A DNA stretch of 64,000 nucleotides from Casuarius casuarius (taxonomy: Eukaryota > Chordata > Aves > Casuariiformes > Casuariidae). The stretch's first letter is position 1. Each line of letters begins with the position of its first letter. Below are positions 47,775-60,285 of the stretch, piece by piece. Made by a program: the position numbers and the translations under genes. The stretch is taken from positions 863,288 through 927,287 of the forward strand of contig PTFA01000277.1 of NCBI GenBank assembly GCA_003342895.1. Reading direction: 5' to 3'. The notes beneath the pieces are model-generated. The model ran no database searches and was not told the origin of the DNA. It saw only the letters and a list, made by a program, of their open reading frames with translations.

Positions 47775-50480
47775 GTGGAAACTGAGAATATGGGGTTTTT
47801 TTTCACGATTTTATTTCTGTCTACCACTGCTTTTTACCTTTCTGTAGCCTGAAACAAAAGGCAACAGGTACAGAAGATTTCTTTTAAAGCAATGAGGAGT
47901 CTGCCAGAGAGAAAAAAGTGGTAAACATAGATGTTTGCTTACAAAACTCCGATGTCTGTCAGAAGCATGTTCTATTAATATAGGTCAGTTCATTTAAAAA
48001 GTCAAAAATAAGAGAAAGCTTATTTACTCCATCTTCTTAAGCAGAAGTTGAATAGAAGCACCAAACTGAAATCAAAGGGCACTATTAAATGTGCTAATTA
48101 AAAAGAGCCATGTTTTATACTGTCTGTTCTGTATGATTATCATTATGATGTATGTAATATTGAAGAGACTGTGCAAGAATTTACAAAAAAGTAGAAGATC
48201 GTGGGTTTTTGGTTGGCAGGTTACAGTAATTAAATGTTCTTTGGAAAGAAAATTAAGAACTACCTTTCCTTACTTGATTTGATTCCGATCTGAGACTTTC
48301 ATGTATACGAATCCTTACACTTGCTAAGCCAAATGCACAAGCACTTGAAGAGTATATGATTTCCTGTATAACTGAGGAAAAGACTAAAGTGAAAAGTGAG
48401 TAAACGAGCAAACAGAACATACTCTATTTGTATGAATTCACTGCTTCTGAAAGCCAGAATCAGTGTACTGTCAGCTATCAGCTAGCTTCCTAAGCCAGCT
48501 TTACTAATAGGTCTTGGTCCCAAATTTCAAACTATTTTACAGACCCGAATCCAAAAAATGAAGAGTGTTTAACTATGCTGAATTAATTAAACTAGATTTG
48601 GTAAGTTAAATATTTTTTGAATCTAAATTTTGTGGACCAATACTCATTTGTAATGCCCTGAATATAGTATCAGTTAGCCCAAAGTTCTGTATGTGATGCC
48701 TGAGATGATAGGAGGCCAAGACATTTATGTTGTGTCTAACAAATATGCTAGGACAGATGTAGAGAAGGGCCAGAAAGCAAATATACAATTTTCACTGTCC
48801 ACAAATTAAAGAAAAAGGAAAAAAAAAGGGATGAAAGGGCACAGAAGACAAGAGGCTTTTGGTTCAGAACTGAAAGGAGGATTAAAATGGTTTCTCAATG
48901 ATATCTGAAATTTCTGAATGTTTTTAGAACTGATCTTGTGATTTCTGACTGTGCTTTCATTTTTAGAATAATATATATTTAGCTAAACTAATTGCTTGTG
49001 GTTCTAGTCTGATTTGTGCATCCATTTCTTGAATTTAAAAGATTGATAACCTTGCTTAACACTATCTTCTTTTACTTTAATGCTAGTGTGTTGAGTATAG
49101 ACTCAAAAGACCTGATTTTTTTATTTTTCCCTCTGCTGCATTGGTCATCCAGAGCTTTTGAATCCTTGTGCAAGTTGTCCCTCCTTCCCCCCCCCCCTTT
49201 TCTTTTTTTTGAGAATAGATATAGTAACTTTTCTGATTTATAGTTACATCATGGTCAATGCAAAGGTTAGTTATTTTGGAGTGAAACGTCAGTTGTTTAC
49301 TGTTGTAAGACAAGGTAATGATCATTTGGGATTGACCTGTAGGTTTTTCCTTTTTTTTTCTTTTTTTAACTGATGTGAAGTTTAATGCTTCATTTTTAGC
49401 ATTTTTAAACTATTTATATAGTCTCTCTCCTTTATTCTGCTGATTATGTTTGTAGAACTTGTAGGAACTTGATAATTTTAAGACATCTGTCCACTACTAA
49501 GTTGGCCCAAAATAGGCTAGCTGGTTAAAAACTAAAAAGAAAGGAGGCAGATTGACATATGAACATATACAAGTATTTGAAAATATTATGATCTCTTAGG
49601 AAAATAAGGCTTAAGAAACAGGCTAAAAGTAACAGAAAACCTTCAAACCCTAAGCAGGTCTGCCCCTCTGAACATCCTTCCCTCCTCCCAGCCTTTTTGA
49701 GAGCATTATAGGACATGTGATAAGAAAAGACAAGTTTCATATAGCTGTTTACTCAAGCTCTAGGGGGAAGTCTATTAACACATGCTTTAATAAATAAAAC
49801 AGAGTTAATTAAGAACCTCTTGAAAAGCTAGCACAGGGGAAAGTTGGCAGAAAATTACCAGGTAATGTGAATGTGGTTAGCAGAATCATAATTCTGTTTG
49901 AAATGAGGCAGGTATCTTACTGAGAACTCGAGTCTTCCATTCTTTCTCATGTTGGGTAATGCCTTATTAAATAAGTAGTGCCACTGAAATTAATGGCACA
50001 ACTTGGTAATATTTAATGAAGCAGAACAAGGCCTTTCCTGAGCAACTTGTGGCTGGAAAAATGATAAATCTCCGATAAAGTTACAGAGAACAGTCCTGTG
50101 TAATTAAAAAAGACAATTTTAATGTATGTGTTTATTTTTTGAGTGAGAAGCAATGAATTTTGTAAGAAACACAAAGGGGAGAATGGTTGCCTGTAATTTA
50201 GTAGGGAAATTTAGTACATTTCCTAAATCAGGGTTTATGTGGCATGGGCAAAAAAAGAAAGCAAACCTGGTACTTGTGCATGGGGTGTCTCAGAAGATGG
50301 TTAACTGGATGTGTTGTCCATGTCAATGGACATTTAGGCTCAGATGGCAACTGTTGAAGGCCATTACTCTCTGCTGTGTTACTGCCTCTGAGGAGGCAGT
50401 TTGGTTTGGATACTTTCTTAGTGGTCGGATGACGGCAACATAACTCTTATGAAGCTGTTGGAGGAGAACTGCTCTCATTT
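47775..50480. other. Unannotated sequence with simple runs
   Basis: Contains a C11 run followed by T-rich sequence (49,187-49,210) and a T9-C-T7 run near 49,351-49,367. No gene or mobile element recognised. Confidence 0.5.
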
Positions 50481-50490
50481 GTCTGAATGT

Positions 50491-51028
50491 GGCAGAGTGG
50501 CAAAGTGATGCTATTAAGTCTCTGAATAAATACACCTGTCACAAGAATGAGGTACTTCTCACAGATTTTAAAACTGTATTAGGGGGAAAAAACACCTTTG
50601 TGGGCTTTAGAGAAGCTTTCTTTTGGGCTTTTGGTGGTTGGAGGTATTCGGTCATGTCAAATAGAGAGGAGAGGCTGTCAGGAGACTGTGTGTCTTTTAA
50701 TGGCCTCTGGCCTCCTGGTGGGTTTCTGCATACATTTCATTCACAGGGAAAGCACCTGAATAATGTTGCCTGTTTTTATTGGCACTGCATTCTGACATTA
50801 AAATCCATCCTCGACCACCATATTTTAGTTCAGATTGCTCACAAATTGGGCAATATAGTCTCAGTGCTGCGAAACAGATTATGTAATGACTGGCATCTTA
50901 TCTATCTTACCTGCTGGGAAAAGAACACACATTTTGAAACAAATGTGAAGAGAAAAGTTGCGGATATTTTATGCCTCATGCAGAAAAGTTTTGTACTTGC
51001 TATATTGGGTAAACACCTATTTTGTTAG
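50491..51028 (+). other. Longest open frame; candidate conserved non-coding DNA
   Basis: The frame is open for about 179 codons, the longest in the window. It does not begin with ATG: the first in-frame ATG is about 55 codons in, near 50,654. The translation is Cys, His and Trp-containing with no signal peptide, domain or repeat I recognise, and no flanking exon signals stand out. The DNA from about 50,740 to 51,010 is unique, evenly composed and rich in factor-like words, such as TGTAATGACTGG at 50,882 and GGGTAAACACC (forkhead-like) at 51,006. I favour conserved regulatory DNA or chance over a gene. Confidence 0.3.
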
Positions 51029-51029
51029 T

Positions 51030-51710
51030 CCCCTTTGGCATATTGGCACATATTATTTCATCAAGTACTGCTAACAGAATCAGTGTTGATGAGGATGGCT
51101 TCACCTTCAAATGGGCATAAGTTACTTCAGCTCCGCTGACCTCCCAGCAGGTTCCTAAGTAGAGAGGGGACACATAGCATGTAGACATATTTCTTAGGAG
51201 AGCTGTGCACACTATGAAGTATTGGGACTTTTCCAAAGTTTAGGAAGCAGATCAGGTCTAGGATTTTGCTTCAAGAGCATCTCTGACTTTTATTTGGGTT
51301 TTATGCTGTTTCTTTTCTCTGAAATGTTTTGCTTAGGCATGGTATTAGACAGGTCTAGCTGCTGTATTGGCTTTCACTCTCAGTAAGAAGCTAACGCAGA
51401 CACAGTACTGGTCTGCAGGAGATGCACTTCTGAGGGACGGTTTCTTCTGTAGCAGTTGGCAGAGCCTCAGTAGCAGCTGTGTTGGGATTAGCCTAACCTT
51501 TACTTCTGGTTTGGGTATGAGATGGAGACCTCTAGGACTGATGAAGGCCAGTTTTCTACTGAAACACATTTTGTCCTGTATTGTATAAAATGAAGCACGG
51601 TTATAGCAAGACCTGTGGCTGTTGGCTTGGTAAGTGAGTATTTTAGGTAAGGAGCAAAAAGAGAAACAATTCAAACGTTAAAAAGACAAGACTGTTGTAG
51701 CAGTTATGGC
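51030..51710. other. Unannotated sequence
   Basis: A minus-strand frame of 109 codons at 51,345-51,674 has no recognisable product. No repeat identity. Confidence 0.45.
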
Positions 51711-51713
51711 TGC

Positions 51714-51750
51714 AATATATGGGAATATATTATATATGGGAATATATGGG
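51714..51750. repeat. Short AATATATGGG iteration
   Basis: AATATATGGG occurs at 51,714-51,723 and 51,741-51,750. Between them is an expanded form, AATATATTATATATGGG. This is a small slippage-type array. Confidence 0.9.
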
Positions 51751-51759
51751 AAGTAGAGG

Positions 51760-54635
51760 GCTGGAGTTTACTCTGGACGGAGAAAAATCCATTTGGTAGC
51801 CCTGTTTGCCTAATTGTCCAGGTGAAGAACGGTGGTATAGTCATTGCAGAATTTGCAGACAAACCTGACAACAAAAACTGTTCTTTGCATAGCGTTTCTA
51901 AGACACTTGAGTTGTGCAAGACTGCCTGGAGCACTATGCAAGATCCATGAACTGTCACATTCCTGCATGCAAGGTGGGCCTGCTCCTGGCAGTGCTCTGC
52001 TGAGCCATCCATTTAATTCAGACAAAGACTGTCTATTAGCATTGCACTTAATCAAAAAATACACTTGTTAAAAAACCCTGTTTTGAAACTGCCTGTATTT
52101 TCTTTCACGGTTTTGATATTTCTAATCGTATTTTATATTCATATTCTGTAGTTTTTCAAATTCAAACTGCTGGCAAGTTTCATGATTTCCCCTAGACCTG
52201 TTGGTGGCTGTTAAATTGGCTGTTAAGAGAATTATATCCAGTATAAGTGGGGAGAACTAAACTGATACAATTTTTTGCCTTTACGCAAGCTGCCTGCTGA
52301 ATTCATTTCACTGACTGACAACAAGTGAAGGTGTGAACATCAAAATGGTTTGATTAAATGTCAGGGCTTAACTTTATTTTTCAATTTAATTTTCAGGTTT
52401 AAAATCTGCCACTTATGTCTAGAGCCTCTGCTGTATGCTGGGGGGATAGGAGGCCAATCCAATTCCCTTTCCTTTAGATTTTGAGGGGAACATCAAAAAG
52501 ACTGTAGAAATATTGTGAGACTTGGTCCCTTACTGCAAAGTTTTAGTCCTGCCTCAGGATTCCCTGATGTGTTAACCAATATTTTTTTCCTGAGAACTCT
52601 TTGTTGTATATAAGCTGTCAAACTGGACTCTAGTACTAAGAGCCACATGCATCACTTGCCCCAAATATTACCCTTGTATATCTGCCAGAAGCCAAATACT
52701 ATCCAGCTCTATATTCTAGTCCCCACACAGTAACAACATTGTCTTTGAACAGCTTTGCATGCTTAAACTACATGCTGCTGGGTTCACTCATATTGTTGCC
52801 AACTTCCACACCATATCAGCAACCTCCTAATTAAGCTATCTGTGCCCTTCATGGATAAACCCTGAATGTTCAGCATAACGTCGTGATTGTTCCCCACACG
52901 AAATAAGTATTTGCTTGGGAAGGCCCAGTGGATGTGACATCTTTAAACATCTTTCCATCTTTCCTTGATTTTCAAGTTACTTTCTCTAGCATGCAAATTA
53001 TAAGGATGTTGTTTGGAAGATATTTTTTATCAAAGCACAAAATGTCTCAGCAGTTCAGGATTTTCCAAAGGATTTTCATCCTTTGCCACCAGAAGATTTT
53101 TTGCTGTGTTTTTTTTTTCTTATTTTTTTCAGTACTCATGTGAGTATGAATAAAAGTATCAGTGGCAATGTGGGATACACTGCTGGGAGGCCTCATTTCA
53201 GAACAGCTTGGGAATATTTGTGCAGAAGACTAGGGACTCTAGGACATATATCATTGCACTTCAGACATATACAGTGTGTCAGGTGCATAAGGGCTAAATT
53301 TTAGAAGCTTTAAAACTAAGAAATGATTAATCTAAAATTTTTATGTAGGGATCTAACTAATGTTTTGTTTTTATAAGATTTGTATGCAATATAACAGCAA
53401 TCTTGGTCACCGTATACAAATACCAGTTGATCAATGTGTAATGTGTTGTTACTGCATTCTGCTTTAATGTGACACATAAGATTAGTGACCTTGAAAAGTC
53501 ATAAGTTCCAGACAGTAAGTTCCACTGTTATTATTATTAGATATTCTGAGAATTAAAGAAAAAAAAGAAAAAAAAAATTGTACTCATATTATACAGAAGA
53601 TGGTGGAATAAATGGAAAGGTAGTTATTACCCTTGAAAAAAAAAAGAATTTATATCCAATTTCAGGGAGATGCAAGAAAGAATCTGCCATAGCNCTTCAT
53701 CATGTTTCTTGGTATTCTGGGTAAAGGACAGGCTGTATCTCAATTAGCACATAGACTTGATTTATCCTGAAAGCTGAAATGAGCTTAGCCCNTTATAAGT
53801 AGCTTTAGGTACATTTAAAATGATCTTGCTGACATCATATCTGGCCACTTCTGCTTTTCCTATAGTTCTAAGGCATCTTTATTACTCTGTGCTGAATATA
53901 TGATCTGTAGTTTGTCGTCGCTGTTTCTATATTTAGTGGTTTAGATTATCTCTTTACTGGAATACACATCCATTTTTTTTCTTGATCCAAGAAACAGAAG
54001 CTTTTAGGACATCTTGTTTTTACTTGGTCCTGGAACCTGANAGTTCACCTCTTTTACTAGCCTAAAGACAATCACCCATCCATCTCCGTATCATTTATAA
54101 ACCTAGCTGTTTGTCTTTTGTCATGTGTAAATCTGGGGGGGGAGTTCCCAAAGCTTGGTTTACTACTTACGGGCAAATCTGTAATCCATTACAGTGTATT
54201 AACTTTGTATTTTTGATAGCCTAATATGGGGAGCATCATTAAAGGTGGATAGAAACTCAGCTAAATTCTGTTCTTTATTTGTGACGTGGGAGAAGCTTAA
54301 GTACTGCTGGCCAACATCTGGCAGCTCAGAAGCATGGATAAAACTGAATGAAAGTTGCTCTCAGCTCCCTATTGTTTTTGCTTCAGCACTTAACAGTGTA
54401 CTTTTACACACTGATCTTCCTTCAGATCAGTCNTTCTTCTCTGGGTCCGGGAGAGTCAGTAAATCCTATTGCTGTAAGGGAAGGATGCAGAGAAAACTGC
54501 AAACAAAATTTCAAGAAGGGCTTTCTGGGATCCAACCTAAATCTTCATCTAAATCTTTAGTGCAAATTACTGAATTTTTTCTTGGTTTTCCGTCAATGAC
54601 TATGGCTGTGCTGATCATCATTCCATTTATTAGAA
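51760..54635. other. Unannotated sequence
   Basis: A-rich simple sequence at 53,556-53,577. Unresolved bases at 53,694, 53,792, 54,041 and 54,433 make this the most ambiguous part of the assembly. A 148-codon frame at 54,245-54,691 crosses the last of these and encodes nothing recognised. Confidence 0.5.
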
Positions 54636-54639
54636 GTTT

Positions 54640-54895
54640 TTATCAAGTGGAAGATTTTTCTTTTGTTTTTCCTCAATCTTTTTCAAATTAGATCAATTCA
54701 GCTCATCATAGATAATTTAAGCAATATTTCTTCTAATTATCTTTTCTCTAAATTATTTTACTTTTTTCTTTATTTTCCTTAAAATGCAGTACCTGCAACT
54801 GGATACAATGTATGAGCTGAGGCCAAGGGGAATGGAATAATTCTATTAGACTTCCCATGCTTTATATAAAGTATCCTGGAGCTAACATTAATTGC
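54640..54895 (-). mobile_element. Decayed CR1-clade LINE fragment
   Basis: On the minus strand, 'atagaattattccattcccc' (from 54,848) is followed by 'ttggcctcagctcatacat' and 'tgtatccagttgcaggtact'. This tracks the CR1 post-RT segment normally reading like 'gaggtgattctcccc', 'gtgaggcctcatctgg' and 'tgtgtccagttctgg'. 'gagaaaagataattagaag' further left fits the following 'agagaagagcaattagaatg' segment. Similarity is patchy, so boundaries are approximate. Confidence 0.6.
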
Positions 54896-55084
54896 TTACC
54901 CAATTTGAAGGTAACTCTAGTATCTGTTCTTTCCTCTGTGCAATCCCATTTTTTTTTCTATATAATCATTCCTTTTGAGCGCTACCTCATCAAGATTTGC
55001 CATCGGCAATATTTTCAGCTTACCTTGAAAATCTTTTTTCTCCTAAATTTAAGTGTATAGCCTAATTAGAACTATGGAGCTTTC

Positions 55085-55335
55085 AGAATTTTAAAAAAGA
55101 TGCTCCCATTTATCTGCTGCTCTCTTGAAGTGTAATTAAATAACAAATGTTACAGTGTCATATGCATAATAAATGCTAGTGAGCCATTTCCACAATACTC
55201 AGGTGCACCACTGATTAGGTAGTTTTGCTGTCACTAACCATTAATTTGACCTGTATATCAGCTGTTTTCAATTCCTTCCTGGTTAATCATTAGTGAGAGT
55301 TATAGAGTTTTGTAAGTACTTGTTACACCACTCAG
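55085..55335. other. Candidate conserved non-coding element
   Basis: A motif-dense, non-repetitive block: TGTAATTAAATAAC near 55,131, a POU-like TATGCATAAT at 55,161-55,170, ACCATTAATTTGACC near 55,237, CAGCTG at 55,259-55,264 and GGTTAATCATTAG near 55,281. No coding frame. Vertebrate enhancers near developmental genes often look like this, but conservation was not tested. Confidence 0.3.
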
Positions 55336-55339
55336 CTTT

Positions 55340-58290
55340 TCAGGTGCAGCTATTTTCTTTGGCTAATCAGAATTAGTATCTCTTCCTTTCCTCACAACCC
55401 TTTCCTGCCCCATTAGAAACCACAAAGAGAGAGGACTAACGGTTTTTGACACTGGACTGAAGCTAAGGCACCATCCAGTTCCCATGATAAAATACTCGTA
55501 AGTTTTGCATTAACTTTCGTGGAAGTTATTTCAGAGTGAGACCAGCTTTCTCTGTTAAATAGAAGTAGGATTATTTCTGTAGATGTGCAGCTTGAACTAT
55601 ATTCACTATATGACCCTATATTCTTTTTCTGTCCAAGATTCCCACTGAATTCAATTAAATGTAGTGTAATATTTTACAGATTTGGGGGAGTTTCTCTGTT
55701 TTGATGAATTATGCATTTAATTGGTGTGTTATCAGTAAATAGCTCTTACTTCTGTACTAGTTTGTGTTACTTAAAATTAGTATTATTTTAAACTACACAG
55801 ACATATTTCTTTTTGTATAAGCAGAAAGCCTGGCGGTATCACAAATTCAAAATACATTTCAGACACTTCTATGAGGTTCCTTTTGCTTTTCACTCTCTTA
55901 CAGTGAGGTAAGGATTATGTGTGTGTGAACATTGAGAAGCAGAACGAGCATGTGGCTGAGTTAGGATACATGTATTCATATGTATCCACTCCTCTTCTTT
56001 CATTTTTAAGTAGGAGAGATTACTGTTTGAAGTCATTTACTTACTAATTGAGAAAATATGACAACATTGAATTTTACAGCATAATAAATGAAACTGTGAT
56101 CATGCCTGCTCCTTTGTTTGTATAGTCAGGCACTGGCAAGGGCATAAACAATTACAGGCTCCCCAGGGGTAAATTTAGTCAGCTAAGAGCTCTGCTGGGG
56201 AATATGTTGTTTCACAGGCTGTCTAGGGCTTCTCATCCAGCTGAGCTGAAGCTTCAAAAGAATATTTAAGCTTCTTTTTGAGAGTGGGTCAACAGAATTA
56301 ATGCTTTGCAATATTTTTGTATGCTGCTACACCTTCCTGGCAGGGTTTATGTGCAAAGTAATTTTCTTTCAGAAAGTTATTTCTCCACTTAATCAGTGGA
56401 GTTTCCATTGAAGAAAAATGTCCAAGCCCTCAGGGCGAAGGAACAAAGGAGTTGTCTATCACTTACGTCATTCCAGTTATCTCTTTCAACTTGGTGATAT
56501 TTAAGCAGTTCTATTTTCTATAGACATGCCACTAGATTATTCTAAACTGAATATTACCCTGGGTAACAAAATGTTGCAGCAAATATCTGTTAGCTATGGT
56601 TGCATTACATAAAAAACAGAAAGAAATGATCTTGTGTTTCATCATCAAGGGTGAAACAGACTCTATGACAAATTGATTTTCACATTAAAAAAAGGAAAGG
56701 GTTTGTATTTTAATTTGTGTTTATGTAGTGACATTAATTGAAGACCAGTCAGCTTTTCAGTACTGGCTAGTTTTTGAATAGCACTTGTTTGCTGTAAGGC
56801 ACTTCTGTCTAAAATGTAGGGCAGATATTTAAGATTTCACAAGGGGAACGCAGCACAGTAGTTTACAAAACTTTTCCACTTACTTCTTCCAACCATGTTT
56901 CAAGGGTTCAGTGGTACCATCCATCATTTCAGACCTATGGAGGTCAATATTTATAGCATTAGTTTTCTTTGAGTTGCTAACTTGACCTTTATTTTAATAT
57001 GATACTAAGAGGGGAAGAATAATTCTTGGTGGTTAATGAATGTGGGAAAACGTTATTTTCTCTTCTGGTCTTATATGAATAGTCTGCTCCCACTTTCTAG
57101 CAGAAGCAGCTATGTTAGAGACTATTTTGTCAACTCTCAAAAACCATTTCATTAGACCATCTTTCATAACTTTTGTCTCAGTCTGTTCTCAGTGGAGCCC
57201 GAGAGGCTAGTTTTGGTGAGTATAAGATGTGCTATAATTAATTGTAGTATTCCCCATGCTGCACCAAATTCTACTGGAATTCATGAAGTCAAAAATTATC
57301 TTTTTAATGAAGGTTTTGGTTTTCAAGTGTTCTACGTTCACAGCATAAAGTACTTTCTTTTGCTGTGTAAATACCGTGACAGTACTGAAGAGCCTAAACA
57401 AGATTTGAGTGAACCTGAATAGTATGGCATATTCATGGGAGGTATGATTCAATAAAATGGTGATATACTTTAAGTTAACTCGGTGTTCTTGGGAGATACC
57501 AGGAAGATCATATTCTTCATAGACTTACAGCTTAGGAAGTGAATAGATAAGCTGTGCAAAATTGGTATTAAATGAGGTCCTAAACCTTTCTCTGCAAGGG
57601 TGAACTCTCAGTATTCAGTCTGCACATGCACTGCATTTTTAGCCTCTGTAGGGACTGGCAGCAAACATACTAGATTTCATGATGAAGTTCAACCAAAACT
57701 TGTCTAAAAACAGTTAACATTAAAATAAAGGAACATAGGGTTTTAAAGAAACATCTAGCAAAGATGTTTGTCAGTTGCTGTCTCTCTTATGGGCTTTGTT
57801 TTGTCTCTTCAAGTAGTCCTGTTCCCCTCAGATTTGAGGCACGGTAGGGAAGGAACTTTACAGTTAAACCCATGTGCTAAGTGGTAGTTTCCATGAAGAA
57901 CATTTCATGATGATTTTTGGCAGTAGTGACTTTGTTTCTGGATTTGTCTTTGATTTGTAATTGCATCTGTAGTCTCGGTTCCAAGGGCCCCTAACATAAT
58001 CTCTGCTTCCTGTTGCTTCTCCTCCTCCTCTCTCCTTCCTCCAGATGAGGTGAACTGCGATGCACTTCCTCAAAGGTCCTAAGCTGAACCGTGTGAGCCT
58101 GGAGTCCCGCGGTCTCAGCAGGGCCCCTAAATTGGGTACTGTCTTGGTACCTCTCGCTGCCTTCGTGTGGTACAAGACTGCCAAAAACTCTGCATATGGG
58201 TATTTGCCTTTGCCAGAGAGGATTTAATTTTGATTAGGCTACAGTTTTTGTTGCGGTAGAGCAATATTTGTTCATGGCATTTTCTTGAGA
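55340..58290. other. Unannotated sequence
   Basis: No gene recognised. The part at about 56,120-56,440 is unique and evenly composed, possibly conserved. A moderate GC rise at 58,010-58,160 coincides with a 106-codon minus frame (57,864-58,184) whose product I do not recognise. Confidence 0.5.
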
Positions 58291-58297
58291 GTTAACC

Positions 58298-58337
58298 TTT
58301 TTTTTTTTTTTTTAATTTTATTTATTTATTTTTTTTA
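58298..58337. repeat. Poly-T run with TTTA units
   Basis: A T16 run is followed by AATTTTATTTATTTA and then T8. It is T-rich low-complexity sequence, possibly the reverse tail of a decayed retroposed copy. Confidence 0.9.
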
Positions 58338-58344
58338 AGAAAAG

Positions 58345-59225
58345 AAAAGTCTTGATTTTCAGAAACACTGAGTGCTAATATATGGAATCAGCAGAAGCAA
58401 CAAGAGGTTAAAATGTTTTGAAGTTGGAACACAAGTGTGTTTTCACCTCTTAAGATATATCTTAAAATGATGTGAATAGTCATAGAATCTGAAATACTAA
58501 TGTTTTTTAAATTAAAAGATAATAGTGTAGAAAAAAAAGATGAAAAATACTCTGATTTTATTCTCAATGAGCGTAGTACACTAAATAAATGCAAGAGTTC
58601 CCCAGTTTTTTGTCTAGAAGCACCATCACTTATATGGACATTCACATTTAGGATGTGGATAACTACATTTTATTATCTCAAATAATTTTTGAAAACTGAA
58701 TCAAGATTCTACTTAGTTCAGAAGCATTTTAGAAACCTGGTAAACAGCAGCATGGAAATTCAGTTTCGATAGAGGTGAATTTTATGTTTTGATTCTTGCT
58801 TCTAGAAATAAGCATTTCTATGTAAGTATGCTTTGGGTTTCACTTTCCTCCCTCCTGTGTCAAGAGCTCTGTCTAGCACAAGCAGATAAACTTAAGATTG
58901 GTTGGATGAGGAGTTTAAAGAGGCTGGTATATTCCAAACTGAAAAGTGTTTTGTTTTCTACAACATTGTTATTTGCTTTTTTCATATTTACAATGCAAAA
59001 GGATCTCAAGAGTTGGAGTTTTTCTTTCTCGCAGTGTGCTTATCTGACATGTACCTTGTTTCCTGTTGCTGGATCAGCAAATGAAGAGAGACTCGGGTGC
59101 CCTAAAATCTTAAACTGCTGGGATCAGTGTAAAAAGAGATCAGTAACGCTTCTGATGCAAGTTAAAAACATGTTTAAAAACCTGTAAAAACAAGTGGTAA
59201 GGTATTTCTTGGAGGGGGTTGCTTA
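58345..59225. other. Unannotated sequence
   Basis: A 132-codon frame at 58,789-59,187 has no recognised product. No repeat identified. Confidence 0.45.
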
Positions 59226-59228
59226 AGG

Positions 59229-59244
59229 AAAAAAAAAAAAAAAG
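59229..59244. repeat. Poly-A run
   Basis: About sixteen A residues after 'gcttaagg'. Simple repeat. Confidence 0.85.
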
Positions 59245-59690
59245 TCCACTAGTTTTTGAGTTCAGTGGACCAGGAATGCTAGATGTAGGACAGCCTTTGA
59301 AGAGTTTGTGCTGCGTAATTCAGAGGTACAAATTTGAGAGTTAAGTATTTGTGTAATGCTGTGTCAGATGGTTTCCAGTAGTAAATATGGATCCAGGAAA
59401 CTACCCCCCTGTGCCTTAAATAGATGATTGAATAATCATATCTACTAATTTGGGCTACCTGTAATTTTGTTCTCCTATCAGCAATAAAACAACATCAGGG
59501 TATAAGATGGGCATGGTTTCGTTATCCTCCTCCCCCACAGGTTGTTTTCACAAATGAACCTCTGAAGTGAAATCAGTTTTTTACTGACCGACAAGGCTCC
59601 CTGTGAAGTCGTTTCTATTTGGTAAAGATACCTGCCCTACCATTAAGGAAAAGTGAAGCTCAGGGTGTTTGTACAGTTGATCTTGATGCA

Positions 59691-59830
59691 GAAGCCGCAA
59701 GGCAGCAGCGCGGCCGTCTTGCGGGGCTGAATGGCGCTGACCTGCACAGCCTCATGGCCTTGCGCGCGCAGTGCTCCGATGGAGGCGTCTCACCTGGCAT
59801 CTGTCTGCGTGCTGGGTGTGGCAAATTCAG
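59691..59830. other. Small CpG cluster
   Basis: Twelve CpG dinucleotides fall in 113 bases (59,696-59,808), including GCGCGCGC at 59,762-59,769, against a background where CpG is rare. GC content is clearly above the surroundings. It is shorter than the usual 200-base CpG-island threshold. A plus frame is open through it (59,619-59,864, no ATG at its start), with an Ala, Arg and Gly-rich product of no known family. It could be a minor or lncRNA promoter, a GC-rich exon remnant, or a biased gene conversion spot. Confidence 0.6.
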
Positions 59831-60214
59831 AATCTTGGCTCTCAGTTTGAGAAACGATTTCTAGCCTCCAAAACTGTGAAGAAAACTTCAAAAACTGCAG
59901 AGAAAACCTTCCAAAGGTTATCCTGACAAGGCGTGTTGTTCTGAGGCTAAACCAAGCAATTAAGAAGCATAAATTGTCTTAGGCCCTGTTAATCTAATTG
60001 GCGTTTCAATGTAGATTACATTCTGATGCCAGCTGTGCAACTGCGTAAAAGCTAGGTACTGCCTTGCATCATTGTGCAAACTTCCTATCGATATCATCAG
60101 GCATTTTTCAGTGAATGAAGAGAAGTATATCATCCTGAACTTATACTCTGGTCCACTCTCTGTAAGTAAAGAGAAGTTCAGCACATCTCCACCAAATTGC
60201 TTTGACAGCCCAGG

Positions 60215-60285
60215 GGTAGGTACTAAAGACTTCCATCACTTTCAGTAGGTTCTGGAGCAGGTCCCAGAAGAGCTAGAAATGTAGA
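60215..60285. repeat. Possible ancient sauropsid repeat fragment
   Basis: 'gacttccatcactttcagta' (60,228) followed by 'ggagcaggtccc' resembles the turtle/crocodile repeat with GACTTCCATTGACTTCAATGG and a GGAGCAGG continuation. Tentative. Confidence 0.42.

Noticed and set aside
54245..54691. 148-codon plus-strand frame
   Set aside because: It crosses an unresolved base, overlaps the edge of a decayed CR1 fragment, and its product resembles no family.
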